DNA of 64,000 nucleotides from Burkholderia pyrrocinia (GCF_018417535.1 NZ_CP070978.1:3162001-3226000); one strand, 5' to 3'; shown: positions 16,894 through 25,664, numbered from the stretch's first letter. Notes: generated by a model not told the origin, from the letters alone. Numbers and translations: made by a program.

Positions 16894-17601
16894 CTACAGC
16901 CAGCCGTTGCGGATGAACTCGACGATCGAATAGCGGCGGTGCTCGAGATCGTGCTGCCGGACGGCCTCGACGATGCGCGACACGCCATCCGCGTAGGGTG
17001 TCGCACCGTACACGCGCGATTCGAACTGCAGGCTGCACGCACCGTCGTCGATGCGTATCCGGTGAACCGCATGGCGGCCGAGCTGATCGTCGGGGATCGC
17101 GAATTCGCTGCGCTGTAGGTCCGGATCGCGTACGGAGCGGATCTCCTCCGGCCGCAGGCCGAGCGACTGGCCGATGCCGACGGCCGTGCCGGGGACGGAC
17201 GTCTTGCCTGCCTGATGCGACTCCGTCAGGCTGATCTCGCAGTCGCGAAACAGGTAGCCGCTGGTTTCCAGCATGCTCATGAACTTGAGCATCAGGATGT
17301 TCGTGTTCGGACACAGCACGACCGGAAAGTCGTGCGATCCGGTTTCGAGGTCGGAGCCGGTAGACAGTTCGACGAGCGGCGACGCGGTGGCCTCGCAGAA
17401 CGCGACTACGGCGGGGAGTTCGCGGCCGGAACCGGCATGCACGACGATCGATCGGGCGTCGCTACGTCGGGCGTCGCTACGCCGCGCATCGGTTCGCGCA
17501 CTGTCCGACCACGACATCACGCGACAGGTTGCCGGGTCGAGCTTGTGCGCGCCGAGCAGCTCATTGGCCAGCTTGCCGGTTCCAACGACGAGTACTTGCA
17601 T
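16894..17601 (-). CDS. Dihydrodipicolinate reductase-like protein
   Basis: 235 residues starting MQVLVVGTGKLANELLG, with a Rossmann motif GTGKLA at 7-12. The segment ESHQAGKTSVPGTA resembles the DapB active-site motif E(A/L)HHxxKxDAPSGTA. The first His and the Lys are kept, but the second His is Gln and the DxPSGT loop is shortened, so it may not be a true DapB. The protein is also shorter than DapB (about 265-270). A perfect 15-bp tandem duplication (17452-17481) adds an ARRSD repeat in a surface-like stretch near residue 45. It lies between two SDR genes, divergent from the second. A role in a specialised dehydrogenase pathway is more likely than lysine synthesis. Confidence 0.72.
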   Translation of the reverse strand: MQVLVVGTGKLANELLGAHKLDPATCRVMSWSDSARTDARRSDARRSDARSIVVHAGSGRELPAVVAFCEATASPLVELSTGSDLETGSHDFPVVLCPNTNILMLKFMSMLETSGYLFRDCEISLTESHQAGKTSVPGTAVGIGQSLGLRPEEIRSVRDPDLQRSEFAIPDDQLGRHAVHRIRIDDGACSLQFESRVYGATPYADGVSRIVEAVRQHDLEHRRYSIVEFIRNGWL

Positions 17602-17994
17602 GGGATTGACGGGTTGAGGTTCAGGATTCGATACGGGATCGGCGAGGGCGTCGGGTAGTCCGGCCCGGTCGCGGCGCGCCACGCCGAACCGGCCTCGCGC
17701 ATTATGCCCGGCCGCCCGCATGCGTGCGTGCCGGGTCTCGCCCGCGACGTCGCGACGGCCGGCGACGTGTGGACCGCGATCCGCTTCGCGACGCTGCCGC
17801 CGGGCTGGCGTCCGGGCAACCTGGGCGAAACGACGGAGGAACTGCGTCGCCGCAGCCTCGTTGCGGCGTCGCGCGCACGCTGGCGTGAACGGCGCTACGC
17901 TGTCGAATTGCCGGCTGCGCACGTCCGTGCCGCGGCCGGCACGACCCCTGCATCACGCATCAACCACCCATCTTCGACCCAGGAGAGCACATCG
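17602..17994. other. Intergenic region between divergent reductase and SDR genes
   Basis: 393 bp without a convincing gene. An open frame continues upstream from the SDR start at 17995 but lacks coding character and a ribosome site. The region must hold two divergent promoters. No clear palindrome or -10/-35 pair stands out. Confidence 0.5.
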
Positions 17995-18708
17995 ATGGAA
18001 CACGACCTGAAAGGCAAGGCAGTCGCGATCACCGGCGGATTCGGTCATCTGGGCGTCGCGACGGCCGCGTGGCTGGGCGAGCGCGGCGCACGCGTCGCGC
18101 TGATCGGCCGCGGCGCGGCCCCGGCTGCGCAGGCGCTGCCCGGCGTGCCGGTCGACGCGCTGCGCATCGGCGGCATCGACCTCGTCGACCCTCAGGCTGC
18201 CGCACGCGGGCTCGAATCGGTACACCGCGAATTCGGCCGGGTCGATGCGCTGCTGAACATCGCCGGCGCATTCGTGTGGCAGAAGATCGCCGACGGCGAC
18301 GCCGCCACGTGGGACCGCATGTACGAACTGAACGTGAAGACCGCGCTGAACGCATCGAAGGCCGCGCTGCCGTACCTGCTCGCGAGCCCGGCCGGCCGCG
18401 TCGTCAACATCGGTGCGGGCGCGGCGTTCAAGGCCGGCGCGGGCATGGGCGCTTATGCGGCCGCGAAGGCCGGCGTCGCGCGGCTCACCGAGGCGCTGGC
18501 GGCCGAACTGCTCGACCGCGGCGTGACGGTGAACGCGCTCCTGCCGAGCATCATCGATACGCCGCCGAACCGCGCCGACATGCCCGACGCGGATTTCACG
18601 CGCTGGGTCCGGCCGGAACAGATCGCGGCGACGATCGGGTTCCTGCTGTCGGCCGACGCGCAGGCGATCACCGGCGCGTCGATTCCGGTGAACGGCCGCG
18701 TGGCGTAG
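17995..18708 (+). CDS. Short-chain dehydrogenase
   Basis: 237-residue SDR starting MEHDLKGKAVAITGG, with the cofactor motif TGGFGHLG at 13-20, NIAGAF near 85 and the catalytic YAAAK near 156-160. The C-terminal SIPVNGRVA replaces the usual xVDGG. AGGAGAG precedes the ATG by about 9 nt. Together with MoaF, the first SDR and the DapB-like protein it forms a small redox cluster of unknown substrate. The cre operon begins 78 bp downstream on the same strand but is probably separate. Confidence 0.9.
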   Translation: MEHDLKGKAVAITGGFGHLGVATAAWLGERGARVALIGRGAAPAAQALPGVPVDALRIGGIDLVDPQAAARGLESVHREFGRVDALLNIAGAFVWQKIADGDAATWDRMYELNVKTALNASKAALPYLLASPAGRVVNIGAGAAFKAGAGMGAYAAAKAGVARLTEALAAELLDRGVTVNALLPSIIDTPPNRADMPDADFTRWVRPEQIAATIGFLLSADAQAITGASIPVNGRVA

Positions 18709-18786
18709 CGCGCCCGGTCGGGGCTCGCCGCGTCGCGGCCGTGCGTACAATGTCGCACCGGAAACGCGCGAGCCCAGCCTGAGACC

Positions 18787-19503
18787 ATGAATCAGCCCAA
18801 TATCCTGATCGTCGAAGATGAAATGGCGATCGCGGACACGATCGTCTACGCCCTCGGCACGGACGGCATGCAGACCGTCCACTGCACGCTCGGGCAGGCG
18901 GCGCTCGACCATCTGCGCGACACGCGCTTCGACCTGGTCGTGCTCGATGTCGGCCTGCCGGACCTCAGCGGCTTCGAAGTGTGCCGGCGGCTGCGCACGT
19001 TCACGGACGTGCCGGTGATCTTCCTGACCGCGCGGCACGACGAAATCGACCGGATCGTCGGGCTCGAAATCGGCGCCGACGATTACGTGGTCAAGCCGTT
19101 TTCGCCGCGCGAGCTGGCCGCGCGGGTGCGCGTGATCCTGCGGCGCTTCTACCGGACGGCCACACCGCAACCCGCGCCCGCGCCCGCGCCGGCAGCGGTG
19201 CAGGCCGAGACGACCGCGCCGGGCTTCGTGCTCGACACCGACGGCGCGCGCGTGTCGTGGCTCGGCCACGCGCTGGACCTCACGCGCTACGAATTCGGCC
19301 TGCTGGCGCTGCTGGTCCGGCATCCGGGGCGGATCTATTCGCGCGAGCAACTGATGGACCTCGTGTGGCACGAGGCGCTCGATTCGGCCGACCGCACGGT
19401 CGACACGCACATCAAGACGCTGCGTGCGAAGCTGCGCGCGATCGATCCCGAGCGCGACCCGATCCGCACGCATCGCGGGATGGGTTATTCGCTGCAACCG
19501 TAA
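18787..19503 (+). CDS. creB: Response regulator CreB
   Basis: 238 residues. The receiver domain (about 5-118) has the acidic pocket near Glu10-Asp11, phospho-acceptor Asp54 (VVLDVGLPD), Thr in FLTAR and Lys in VVKPF. An alanine/proline-rich linker (TPQPAPAPAPAPA-like, about 128-140) leads to an OmpR/PhoB winged helix (about 145-236, TRYEFGLLALLVRHPG, HIKTLRAKLR). The linker and CreC/CreD neighbours identify it as CreB, which in enterobacteria and pseudomonads responds to carbon/minimal-medium or cell-wall stress and binds the cre tag TTCAC-N6-TTCAC. Such repeats lie before creD here. Confidence 0.93.
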   Translation: MNQPNILIVEDEMAIADTIVYALGTDGMQTVHCTLGQAALDHLRDTRFDLVVLDVGLPDLSGFEVCRRLRTFTDVPVIFLTARHDEIDRIVGLEIGADDYVVKPFSPRELAARVRVILRRFYRTATPQPAPAPAPAAVQAETTAPGFVLDTDGARVSWLGHALDLTRYEFGLLALLVRHPGRIYSREQLMDLVWHEALDSADRTVDTHIKTLRAKLRAIDPERDPIRTHRGMGYSLQP

Positions 19504-19517
19504 CGACCGGCACCGCC

Positions 19518-20969
19518 ATGCATATCGGCCTGCGCATCTTCTTCGGTTTTTTCCTGATCGTCGGTCTCGCCGCGCTGATCACGTTGCGCGTGTTCGTGCA
19601 GGAGGTGAAGCCCGGCGTGCGCGAGGCGATGGAAGACACCCTCGTCGATACCGCGCAGGTGCTCGCGACGCTGGCCGCCGACGACATGGCGAACGGGCAT
19701 ATCGCCGACGGCGCCTTCGCGCGGCAGCTCGAAAAACTGCACGAGAGCCCGGTCAGCGCGAACGTGTGGGGCATGCACAAGAACACGATCAGCTACCGCA
19801 TCTACATCACCGACGCGCACGGCATCGTGCGCTACGACTCGGCCGGCGGCGCGGTCGGGCAGGACTATTCGCGCTGGAACGACGTCTACCGGACGCTGCG
19901 CGGCGAATACGGCGCACGCAGCACGCGCGCCGATCCGAACGACGACAACAGCACGGTGATGCACGTCGCGGCGCCGATCCGGCGCGGGAACGAAATCATC
20001 GGCGTGCTGACGATCGCGAAGCCGAACCAGACCGTTGCACCGTTCATCGCGCGCAGTCAGCGCAAGATCATGCTGTACGGCGCATTGCTGATGGGCGGTG
20101 CGATCCTGATCGGCGCCGCCTGCACATGGTGGCTGGTGCTCGGGCTGCGGCGCCTGCAGCGCTATGCGCGCGCGATCGCGGCGGGCGAGCGCGCGGCGAT
20201 GCCGCTGCAGGGCGCGAACGAACTGGCCGAGCTCGGCCGCGCGGTGGAAAGCATGCACCAGCGGCTGGAAGACCGGCAGTACGTCGAAACCTACATCCAC
20301 ACGCTCACGCACGAGATGAAAAGCCCGCTGGCCGCGATCAGCGGCGCGGCCGAACTGCTGCAGGAAGACATGCCGGTCGCGAACCGCCGGCGCTTCACCG
20401 AGAACATCCGCCGTCAGGCCGGCCGCCTCGAACAGATGATCCGCAAGCTGCTCGCGCTGGCCGAAGTCGAGCAGAAGCAGCGCCTGTCGGTGCACGAACC
20501 GGTCGCGCTGCTGCCGGTGCTCGAACAGCTCGTCGAGGATATCGAGCCGCGTGCGCGCCAGCGCGGCGTGAGCCTGCGGATCGATGCGAGCGATGCGGCC
20601 GATCCGGCAATAGTCGAAGGCGATCCGTTCCTGCTGCGCCAGGCGCTCGGCAATCTGCTCGACAACGCGCTGGATTTCGCGCCGCAGGGCAGCACGATCC
20701 GGATCGCGCTCGAACGGCAGCCGGCGGGCAGGGCGCATGTCGCGGTCGTGCGCGTCGCCGACGACGGCCCGGGCGTGCCCGACTACGCGCTGTCGCGCGT
20801 GTTCGAACGCTTCTATTCGCTGCCGCGCCCCGACGGGCAGGATCGCAGCACGGGCCTCGGGCTGTGTTTCGTCCGCGAAGTCGCGATGCTGCATCGCGGC
20901 CAGGTCGCGCTCGCGAACCGCGACGAAGGCGGCGCGTGCGCGACGCTCACGCTGCCGTTGCCGGGCTGA
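19518..20969 (+). CDS. creC: Sensor histidine kinase CreC
   Basis: 483-residue inner-membrane kinase. The first helix (IGLRIFFGFFLIVGLAALITLRVFV) and a second near residue 190 (LYGALLMGGAILIGAACTWWLV) frame a periplasmic sensor domain of about 155 residues. A HAMP-like segment follows, then the phospho-acceptor His265 in THEMKSPLAA, and an ATPase domain with N box (LGNLLDNALDF), G1 box (DDGPGVP) and G2 box (STGLGL). It lies 14 bp after creB and should phosphorylate it. The usual creA is absent. Confidence 0.93.
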   Translation: MHIGLRIFFGFFLIVGLAALITLRVFVQEVKPGVREAMEDTLVDTAQVLATLAADDMANGHIADGAFARQLEKLHESPVSANVWGMHKNTISYRIYITDAHGIVRYDSAGGAVGQDYSRWNDVYRTLRGEYGARSTRADPNDDNSTVMHVAAPIRRGNEIIGVLTIAKPNQTVAPFIARSQRKIMLYGALLMGGAILIGAACTWWLVLGLRRLQRYARAIAAGERAAMPLQGANELAELGRAVESMHQRLEDRQYVETYIHTLTHEMKSPLAAISGAAELLQEDMPVANRRRFTENIRRQAGRLEQMIRKLLALAEVEQKQRLSVHEPVALLPVLEQLVEDIEPRARQRGVSLRIDASDAADPAIVEGDPFLLRQALGNLLDNALDFAPQGSTIRIALERQPAGRAHVAVVRVADDGPGVPDYALSRVFERFYSLPRPDGQDRSTGLGLCFVREVAMLHRGQVALANRDEGGACATLTLPLPG

Positions 20970-20975
20970 GCGCCC

Positions 20976-21024
20976 TTCACGTTCGCCACACATTCGCTTC
21001 ACACCGGCTTCAATCGGCCCTCAC
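20976..21024 (+). promoter_or_regulatory. Array of five 11-bp-phased cre-tag half-sites before creD
   Basis: The 103-bp gap before creD reads TTCAC, GTTCGC, CACAC, ATTCGC, TTCAC, ACCGGC, TTCAA, TCGGCC, CTCAC. That is five TTCAC-like pentamers separated by exactly 6 nt. Units at 20976 and 20998 are perfect; those at 20987, 21009 and 21020 have one or two changes. The known CreB operator is TTCAC-N6-TTCAC; the best pair here (20998-21013) differs by one base. It lies 49-97 bp before the creD ATG. Confidence 0.75.
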
Positions 21025-21072
21025 CGGGCCCGCTCATGCTGATCGTATCTTCCACTCCGATACCCGTCAGCA

Positions 21073-22464
21073 ATGAATCGAGTCCTGTTGTTCAAGTCCG
21101 TGATCACCGCGTTTCTCGCGCTGTCGATCCTGATCCCGCTGCACATGGTCCAAAGCATCGTGCAGGAACGCGCCGAGTATCGCGCGAGCGCATTGCAGAG
21201 CATCTGGGCGAGCTACGCGGGGCCGCAGACGGTGACGGGGCCGGTGCTCGTCGTGCATTACACGGAAGTCACGCGCGTGCATGACGACACGCGGGCCGGC
21301 GGCGCGGCGAAAACGAGCCTGAAAAGCGAGACGAAACGCCTACTCGTGTTTCCGAAGACGCTGAAGGTCGACGGCACGCTCAAGGTCGAGGTGCGCTATC
21401 GCGGCATCCACAAGGCGCTCGTGTACGGGCTGGACAGCCGGTTGACCGGTACGCTGGCGCTGCCGGACCTGAAGAAGCTGCCGCAGGCCGACGGCCACGT
21501 GAGCTTCGCGGTCGACAGCGCGTATGTCGCGATCGGCATCGGCGATATTCGCGGGCTGAAAGCGCAGCCCGACCTGCGCGTCGGCGGCAAGCAGTTCGAC
21601 GTCGAGCAGGGCACGCGGCTGGACAGCCTGCGCCAGGGCGTGCACGCGAATATCGACCTCGCGGCGCTGGCGGACGCAAACGCGGGGGCCGTCGTGCCGT
21701 TCAGCGTCGACCTGCCGCTGGCGGGCGCGGAATCGGTCGCGTTCGCCCCGGTGGCCGACCAGAACGATTTCTCGCTGACGTCGACGTGGCCGCATCCGAG
21801 CTTCGGCGGCGCGTTCCTGCCAGGCGAGCGCACGATCGATGCGCACGGGTTCACCAGCAACTGGCACGTGACGTCGTTCAACACGAAGGCGCGCGAGCAG
21901 GTCGCGACCGGCAACGGGGAAGGCGCGATCGAGATGGCGTCGGTGTCGGTGATCGAACCCGTGAACGTCTATCTGCAGGCCGAACGCGCGACGAAGTACG
22001 GCGCGCTGTTCGTGATGCTCACGTTCGCGAGCTTCTTCATGTACGAACTCGTGAAGCGGCTGCGCATTCACCCGATCCAGTACCTGCTGGTCGGCCTGTC
22101 GCTCGCGCTGTTCTTCCTGCTGCTGCTGAGCCTGTCCGAGCACATCGCGTTCGGTCATGCGTATCTCGCGGCGAGCGGCGCATGCATCGGGCTGCTCGGC
22201 TTCTACCTGTCGTTCGTGCTGCACAGCGTGAAGCGCGGCGCGACGTTCGCGGCGCTGCTCGCGATGCTGTACGCGGCGCTCTACGGGCTGCTGCTGTCGG
22301 AGGACAACGCGCTGATGCTCGGTTCGCTGCTGCTGTTCGCGATCCTCGCCGGCATCATGACGCTCACGCGCCGCATCGACTGGTATGCGCTCGGCGCCGC
22401 GTGGCAGCCGCTGGCCGACAAGTCGGGCGCGGGTGCCGTGAAGCCGGACGCGCCGGCGAAGTAA
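21073..22464 (+). CDS. creD: Inner-membrane protein CreD
   Basis: 463-residue CreD (CET family). One N-terminal helix (VLLFKSVITAFLALSILIPLHMV) is followed by a large periplasmic domain of about 270 residues (PQTVTGPVLVVHYTE, DLPLAGAESVAFAP) and then a C-terminal block of about six helices from residue 315 (FVMLTFASFFMYELVKRL onward). CreD is the main output of the CreBC system, linked to envelope integrity and beta-lactam response in pseudomonads. The cre-tag array in front suggests CreB control separate from creBC. Confidence 0.93.
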   Translation: MNRVLLFKSVITAFLALSILIPLHMVQSIVQERAEYRASALQSIWASYAGPQTVTGPVLVVHYTEVTRVHDDTRAGGAAKTSLKSETKRLLVFPKTLKVDGTLKVEVRYRGIHKALVYGLDSRLTGTLALPDLKKLPQADGHVSFAVDSAYVAIGIGDIRGLKAQPDLRVGGKQFDVEQGTRLDSLRQGVHANIDLAALADANAGAVVPFSVDLPLAGAESVAFAPVADQNDFSLTSTWPHPSFGGAFLPGERTIDAHGFTSNWHVTSFNTKAREQVATGNGEGAIEMASVSVIEPVNVYLQAERATKYGALFVMLTFASFFMYELVKRLRIHPIQYLLVGLSLALFFLLLLSLSEHIAFGHAYLAASGACIGLLGFYLSFVLHSVKRGATFAALLAMLYAALYGLLLSEDNALMLGSLLLFAILAGIMTLTRRIDWYALGAAWQPLADKSGAGAVKPDAPAK

Positions 22465-22484
22465 GCGCGGGTTTCGCGTGCGCT

Positions 22485-22509
22485 GCCGGCCGGGTGTGCC
22501 CCGGCCGGC
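22485..22509 (+). terminator. GC-rich hairpin after creD
   Basis: GCCGGCCGGG (22485-22494) pairs perfectly with CCCGGCCGGC (22500-22509) over a 5-nt loop, 20 nt after the creD stop. There is no T-run, so it is at best a weak intrinsic terminator or a 3' end stabiliser. Confidence 0.4.
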
Positions 22510-22573
22510 GCGCAATGCCGCGCGGGACGGCCGCGATTCACGCGCGGCCCGCTTCGTCGACAACCGCGCCATT

Positions 22574-22824
22574 ATGGATGAACGCGTGGCGACGCATGAT
22601 CGCCGCGCCGCGACCACGACGGCATCGCATGGACGATATCCCGGGGGCATCCGGGATCTCGCGGCGCTCGACCGGCTCGGCTTCATCTTCCGCGATTCGC
22701 GACGGTTTGCGTCGGTCGTCTGGACGAGAGCCGCGCCGCACTCGTCGACGTGATCGCCGAGGTCGATGCATGGACGAACGATGTCCGGATTCGCCACGAT
22801 CAGGTGACGATACCGGGGATGTGA
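22574..22824 (+). pseudogene. Small hypothetical gene with a probable frameshift
   Basis: From the ATG at 22574 one frame encodes MDERVATHD then GGIRDLAALDRLGFIFRDSRRFASV up to about 22715. The frame one base back then continues RLDESRAALVDVIAEVDAW, TNDVRIRHDQVTIPGM and a stop at 22822. Both halves look like ordinary coding sequence and join smoothly if one base was lost near 22715. The whole would be about 83 residues. I do not recognise the family. A sequencing error is an equally good explanation. Confidence 0.45.
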
Positions 22825-22879
22825 CGCGGCACCGGTCGGGCGGCGCTGCCGGCAGGCCGGGCGGCATCCACTTATACTG

Positions 22880-23107
22880 GTGGACGTTCCTCGTCATTCG
22901 ATCTTCGCCGTGCCCACGCCTGCCCCCACCGATCCGTCCGCGGACGATCCCCGTCCGACCCCGCCCGAGCAACCTGAACTGGAAGACTGCTGCAACAGCG
23001 GCTGCTCGCCGTGCGTCTTCGACCTGTACGACGAAGCGTTGGCGCGCTATCGCATCGAGCTGGCCGAGTGGGAAGCGCGGCAGGTGCAACGCAAACAACA
23101 CCGATGA
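22880..23107 (+). CDS. Oxidoreductase-like domain small protein
   Basis: 75 residues from a GTG at 22880 (a second GTG at 22910 is an alternative start; neither has a strong ribosome site). The proline-rich N-terminus is followed by ELEDCCNSGCSPCVFDLYDEALARYRIELAEWEAR, the cysteine-rich signature of the Pfam 'oxidoreductase-like, N-terminal' family (CC..GC..CV.D.Y...L..Y). The four or five cysteines suggest metal or redox binding. The biochemical role of the family is not known. Confidence 0.8.
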   Translation: MDVPRHSIFAVPTPAPTDPSADDPRPTPPEQPELEDCCNSGCSPCVFDLYDEALARYRIELAEWEARQVQRKQHR

Positions 23108-23183
23108 GCCGGATGCCGGCAAGCGGCCGCGCCTTCACGATGCCTGCTTCGGGTCCTGCCGGCGGCGTGATCTCCGTCCCGCG

Positions 23184-24644
23184 TCACGCGCCCACGTGCA
23201 GCCGCCGATGCAGCGGCCCGAGCGCCGTCGACAATGCGATGCACGCAAGCAATACGACCGTCAGCGTGAACATCGACGCCCGGAACCCCTGCACGTAATC
23301 GACCGCGGCCGGATGCACGCCGAGCCGCGCGAAGAACACGCCGCCGATCGTCGCGGCGCCGACGGCCGCGCCGATCTGCAGCATCGCGCTGACCATCCCT
23401 GACGCGACGCCCGCGCGTGCCGTATCGACTTCCGCGAGCACGATCCGCACGACCGACGGCAGCACGAGCCCTTGCCCGATGCCGATCGCCGCGATGCCCG
23501 CGTAGAATGCGGGCCCCGGCGCGCCTGCGCGGGCAAGCGCGGCGGCGGTCGCGACGCCGGCCGCGAGCATGACGTAGCCGAGCGTCAGCACGCGATAACC
23601 GCCGAACCGGCCGACGAGGCGCGGCATCAGCAGCGGGCTCGCGAGGAAGCCGAGCCCGAGCGGCAGGATCGCGAACCCGGACGCGAGCGGCGACCAGTTC
23701 AGGCAGCCCTGCAGATAGATCCCGTAGCTCAGGAAAAACGCGCTCAGCATGTAGAACAGGAACGCGAGCATCAGCCCGAGCGCGACGACCGGGTTGCGGA
23801 ACAGGCGCACGTCGAGCAGCGGATCGCGGCCGCCGGCGAGCCTGCGCGCTTCGACTGCCAGCAGCGCGCCGAGCATCGGCAGCGCGCCGACGAGGCACGC
23901 GATCATCCACAGCGGCCAGCCGGCCTCGCGGCCGTGCGTGAGCGGGTACACGAGCATCAGCAGGAACAGCGACATCAGCACCGTGCCCGGCACGTCGATG
24001 CGCTGGCCGCGCGGCGGCCGGTTTTCCGGGATGAAGCGCCAGCTTCCGATCAGCGCGAGGATGCCGATCGGCAGATTGACGAGGAAGATCGCGCGCCAGC
24101 CCAGCCCGAACGGATGCAGGCTGATCAGCGCGCCGCCGCCGAGCTGGCCGATCACGGCCGCGAGGCCGAACGCGAAACCGTAGAAGCCCATCACGCGCAC
24201 CTGTTCCTGCGGGCTGAACACGCTGCGGATCGTCGCGAGCACCTGCGGCGCGAGGATCGCCGCGAACAGGCCCTGCAGCACGCGGCCGCCGACGAGCACC
24301 GTGCCGCTGCCGGCGAGCCCGCACAGCGTCGACGCGAGCACGAAGCCGGCCATGCCCAGCATGAACATGCGCTTGCGGCCGTACAGGTCGCCCAGGCGGC
24401 CGCCCGTGATCTGCACGACCGCGCTCGCGCACGCATAGGCCGACACGACGAGCTGGAGCTCGGCCGGGCGCGCGCCGATGCCGTCGCGGATGGCCGGTAG
24501 CGCGAGATTCACGATGAAGTAGTCGAGCGGCGGCAGAATGGCGCCGACCAGCAGGACCACGAGCGCCCAGCCGTGATGGCTGCGCGGCGTCGCCGCGGCA
24601 GCCGCGCCGGCCGGCACGCAGGGGGCAAGGGTGTGGTTCGTCAT
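23184..24644 (-). CDS. MFS multidrug efflux transporter, DHA2-like
   Basis: 486-residue major facilitator with about 14 hydrophobic helices, as in the EmrB/QacA group. The motif-A-like loop GGRLGDLYGRKRMFMLG lies between helices 2 and 3, and the proline-containing motif C region follows (GLAAVIGQLGGGALISLHPFGLGWRAIFLVNLPIG). The ATG at 24642-24644 is preferred; a longer frame extends to 24728 over the LysR promoter. It diverges from a LysR gene with a strong inverted repeat between them, so that regulator very likely controls it. Proton-driven export of toxic compounds is the expected role. Confidence 0.9.
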   Translation of the reverse strand: MTNHTLAPCVPAGAAAAATPRSHHGWALVVLLVGAILPPLDYFIVNLALPAIRDGIGARPAELQLVVSAYACASAVVQITGGRLGDLYGRKRMFMLGMAGFVLASTLCGLAGSGTVLVGGRVLQGLFAAILAPQVLATIRSVFSPQEQVRVMGFYGFAFGLAAVIGQLGGGALISLHPFGLGWRAIFLVNLPIGILALIGSWRFIPENRPPRGQRIDVPGTVLMSLFLLMLVYPLTHGREAGWPLWMIACLVGALPMLGALLAVEARRLAGGRDPLLDVRLFRNPVVALGLMLAFLFYMLSAFFLSYGIYLQGCLNWSPLASGFAILPLGLGFLASPLLMPRLVGRFGGYRVLTLGYVMLAAGVATAAALARAGAPGPAFYAGIAAIGIGQGLVLPSVVRIVLAEVDTARAGVASGMVSAMLQIGAAVGAATIGGVFFARLGVHPAAVDYVQGFRASMFTLTVVLLACIALSTALGPLHRRLHVGA

Positions 24645-24757
24645 GAACGAAGGATCCGAAAAGAATGAGGGCCGTATGCGCGAGCGGCGCAGGCCGGCCA
24701 TTGACCCCGTATTCTGGGTGCGCCCCATGATTCGGAAAAGCGGGAAAGAGCGGTAGA

Positions 24758-24780
24758 ATCCATCGGGTTAATCGATGGAT
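24758..24780. promoter_or_regulatory. LysR-type inverted repeat between MFS and LysR genes
   Basis: ATCCATCG (24758-24765), GGTTAAT, CGATGGAT (24773-24780) is a perfect 8-bp inverted repeat with a 7-bp spacer. It ends 11 nt before the LysR start at 24792 and 114 bp before the divergent MFS start. LysR regulators bind interrupted dyads of this size, autorepressing and activating the divergent gene. Confidence 0.65.
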
Positions 24781-24791
24781 GGAGAACGGCG

Positions 24792-25664
24792 ATGCGCGGT
24801 TTCGACCTGGACCAGTTGCGCACTTTCGCGGCGGTCGCGGACGCCGGCAGCCTGACGGCCGCGGCGCCGCTGCTGCACCTGTCGCAGTCGACGGTCAGCG
24901 AGCAGGTGCGCAAGCTCGAATCGCGCGCCGGCGTGCCGCTGTTCGTGCGCAGCAAACGCGGCGTCGAGCCGACGCCGGCGGGCACGCGGCTGCTGCAGCA
25001 CGCCCGGCGCATCGTCGCGCTGAACGAGGCCGCGTTCGACGAGCTGCGCGGGCAGGCGATCAAGGGCGAGCTGCGCGTCGCGATCACCGACTACTACCGG
25101 ACGAATGAAGTTGCGGGCATGCTGGCGCGGCTCCGGGAGTGCTATCCGCAGTTGAGCCTGCACGTGAGCGCGATGAAGAGTGCGGACATCGAGGCGGCGC
25201 ACGCGAGGGGGCAGATCGATCTCGGCGTCGTGATGAACCTGTCGAGCGGGCCGTTCCGGCCGGCATCGGCCGATACGCGCTGGGTGTTGCGGCGCGAGCC
25301 GCTGTCGTGGGTCGCGTCGCCGGCGCTGGCCGAGCAATTGCCCGAGCCGCTGCCGCTCGTGCTGTTGCCGGACGACTGCATGATGCATCAGATCGCGGTG
25401 CGCTCGCTTGACGAGCAGCACACGCCGTACGTGCTCGTGCACAGTGCGTCGGGCGTCGCGGGGCTGCAGTCGATGCTCGCGGCGGGGCTCGGTGTCGGCT
25501 GCCTGTGCGCGTCGGCGATCGGCGACGGCATGATGCGGCTCGGTGCGAAATACCGGCTGCCGGCGCTGCCCGATGCGGTGTTTTCGCTGACGCCGCCGAT
25601 GCCGGGCGAACGCGAGACCGTCACGCAGGCGCGGGAGGTGCTGTCGCGGCAGTTGCTGATGTGA
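24792..25664 (+). CDS. LysR-family transcriptional regulator
   Basis: 290 residues. The N-terminal winged HTH (FDLDQLRTFAAVADAGSLTAAAPLLHLSQSTVSEQVRKLES) is canonical, followed by a linker helix and a periplasmic-binding-protein-like effector domain (about 90-285). GGAGAA lies about 6 nt before the ATG. It diverges from the MFS exporter at 23184-24644. Its inducer is probably a substrate of that exporter. Confidence 0.92.
   Translation: MRGFDLDQLRTFAAVADAGSLTAAAPLLHLSQSTVSEQVRKLESRAGVPLFVRSKRGVEPTPAGTRLLQHARRIVALNEAAFDELRGQAIKGELRVAITDYYRTNEVAGMLARLRECYPQLSLHVSAMKSADIEAAHARGQIDLGVVMNLSSGPFRPASADTRWVLRREPLSWVASPALAEQLPEPLPLVLLPDDCMMHQIAVRSLDEQHTPYVLVHSASGVAGLQSMLAAGLGVGCLCASAIGDGMMRLGAKYRLPALPDAVFSLTPPMPGERETVTQAREVLSRQLLM

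Noticed and set aside
20970..21072. Ordinary terminator between creC and creD
   Set aside because: No hairpin with a T-run is present; the striking feature is the phased TTCAC array.
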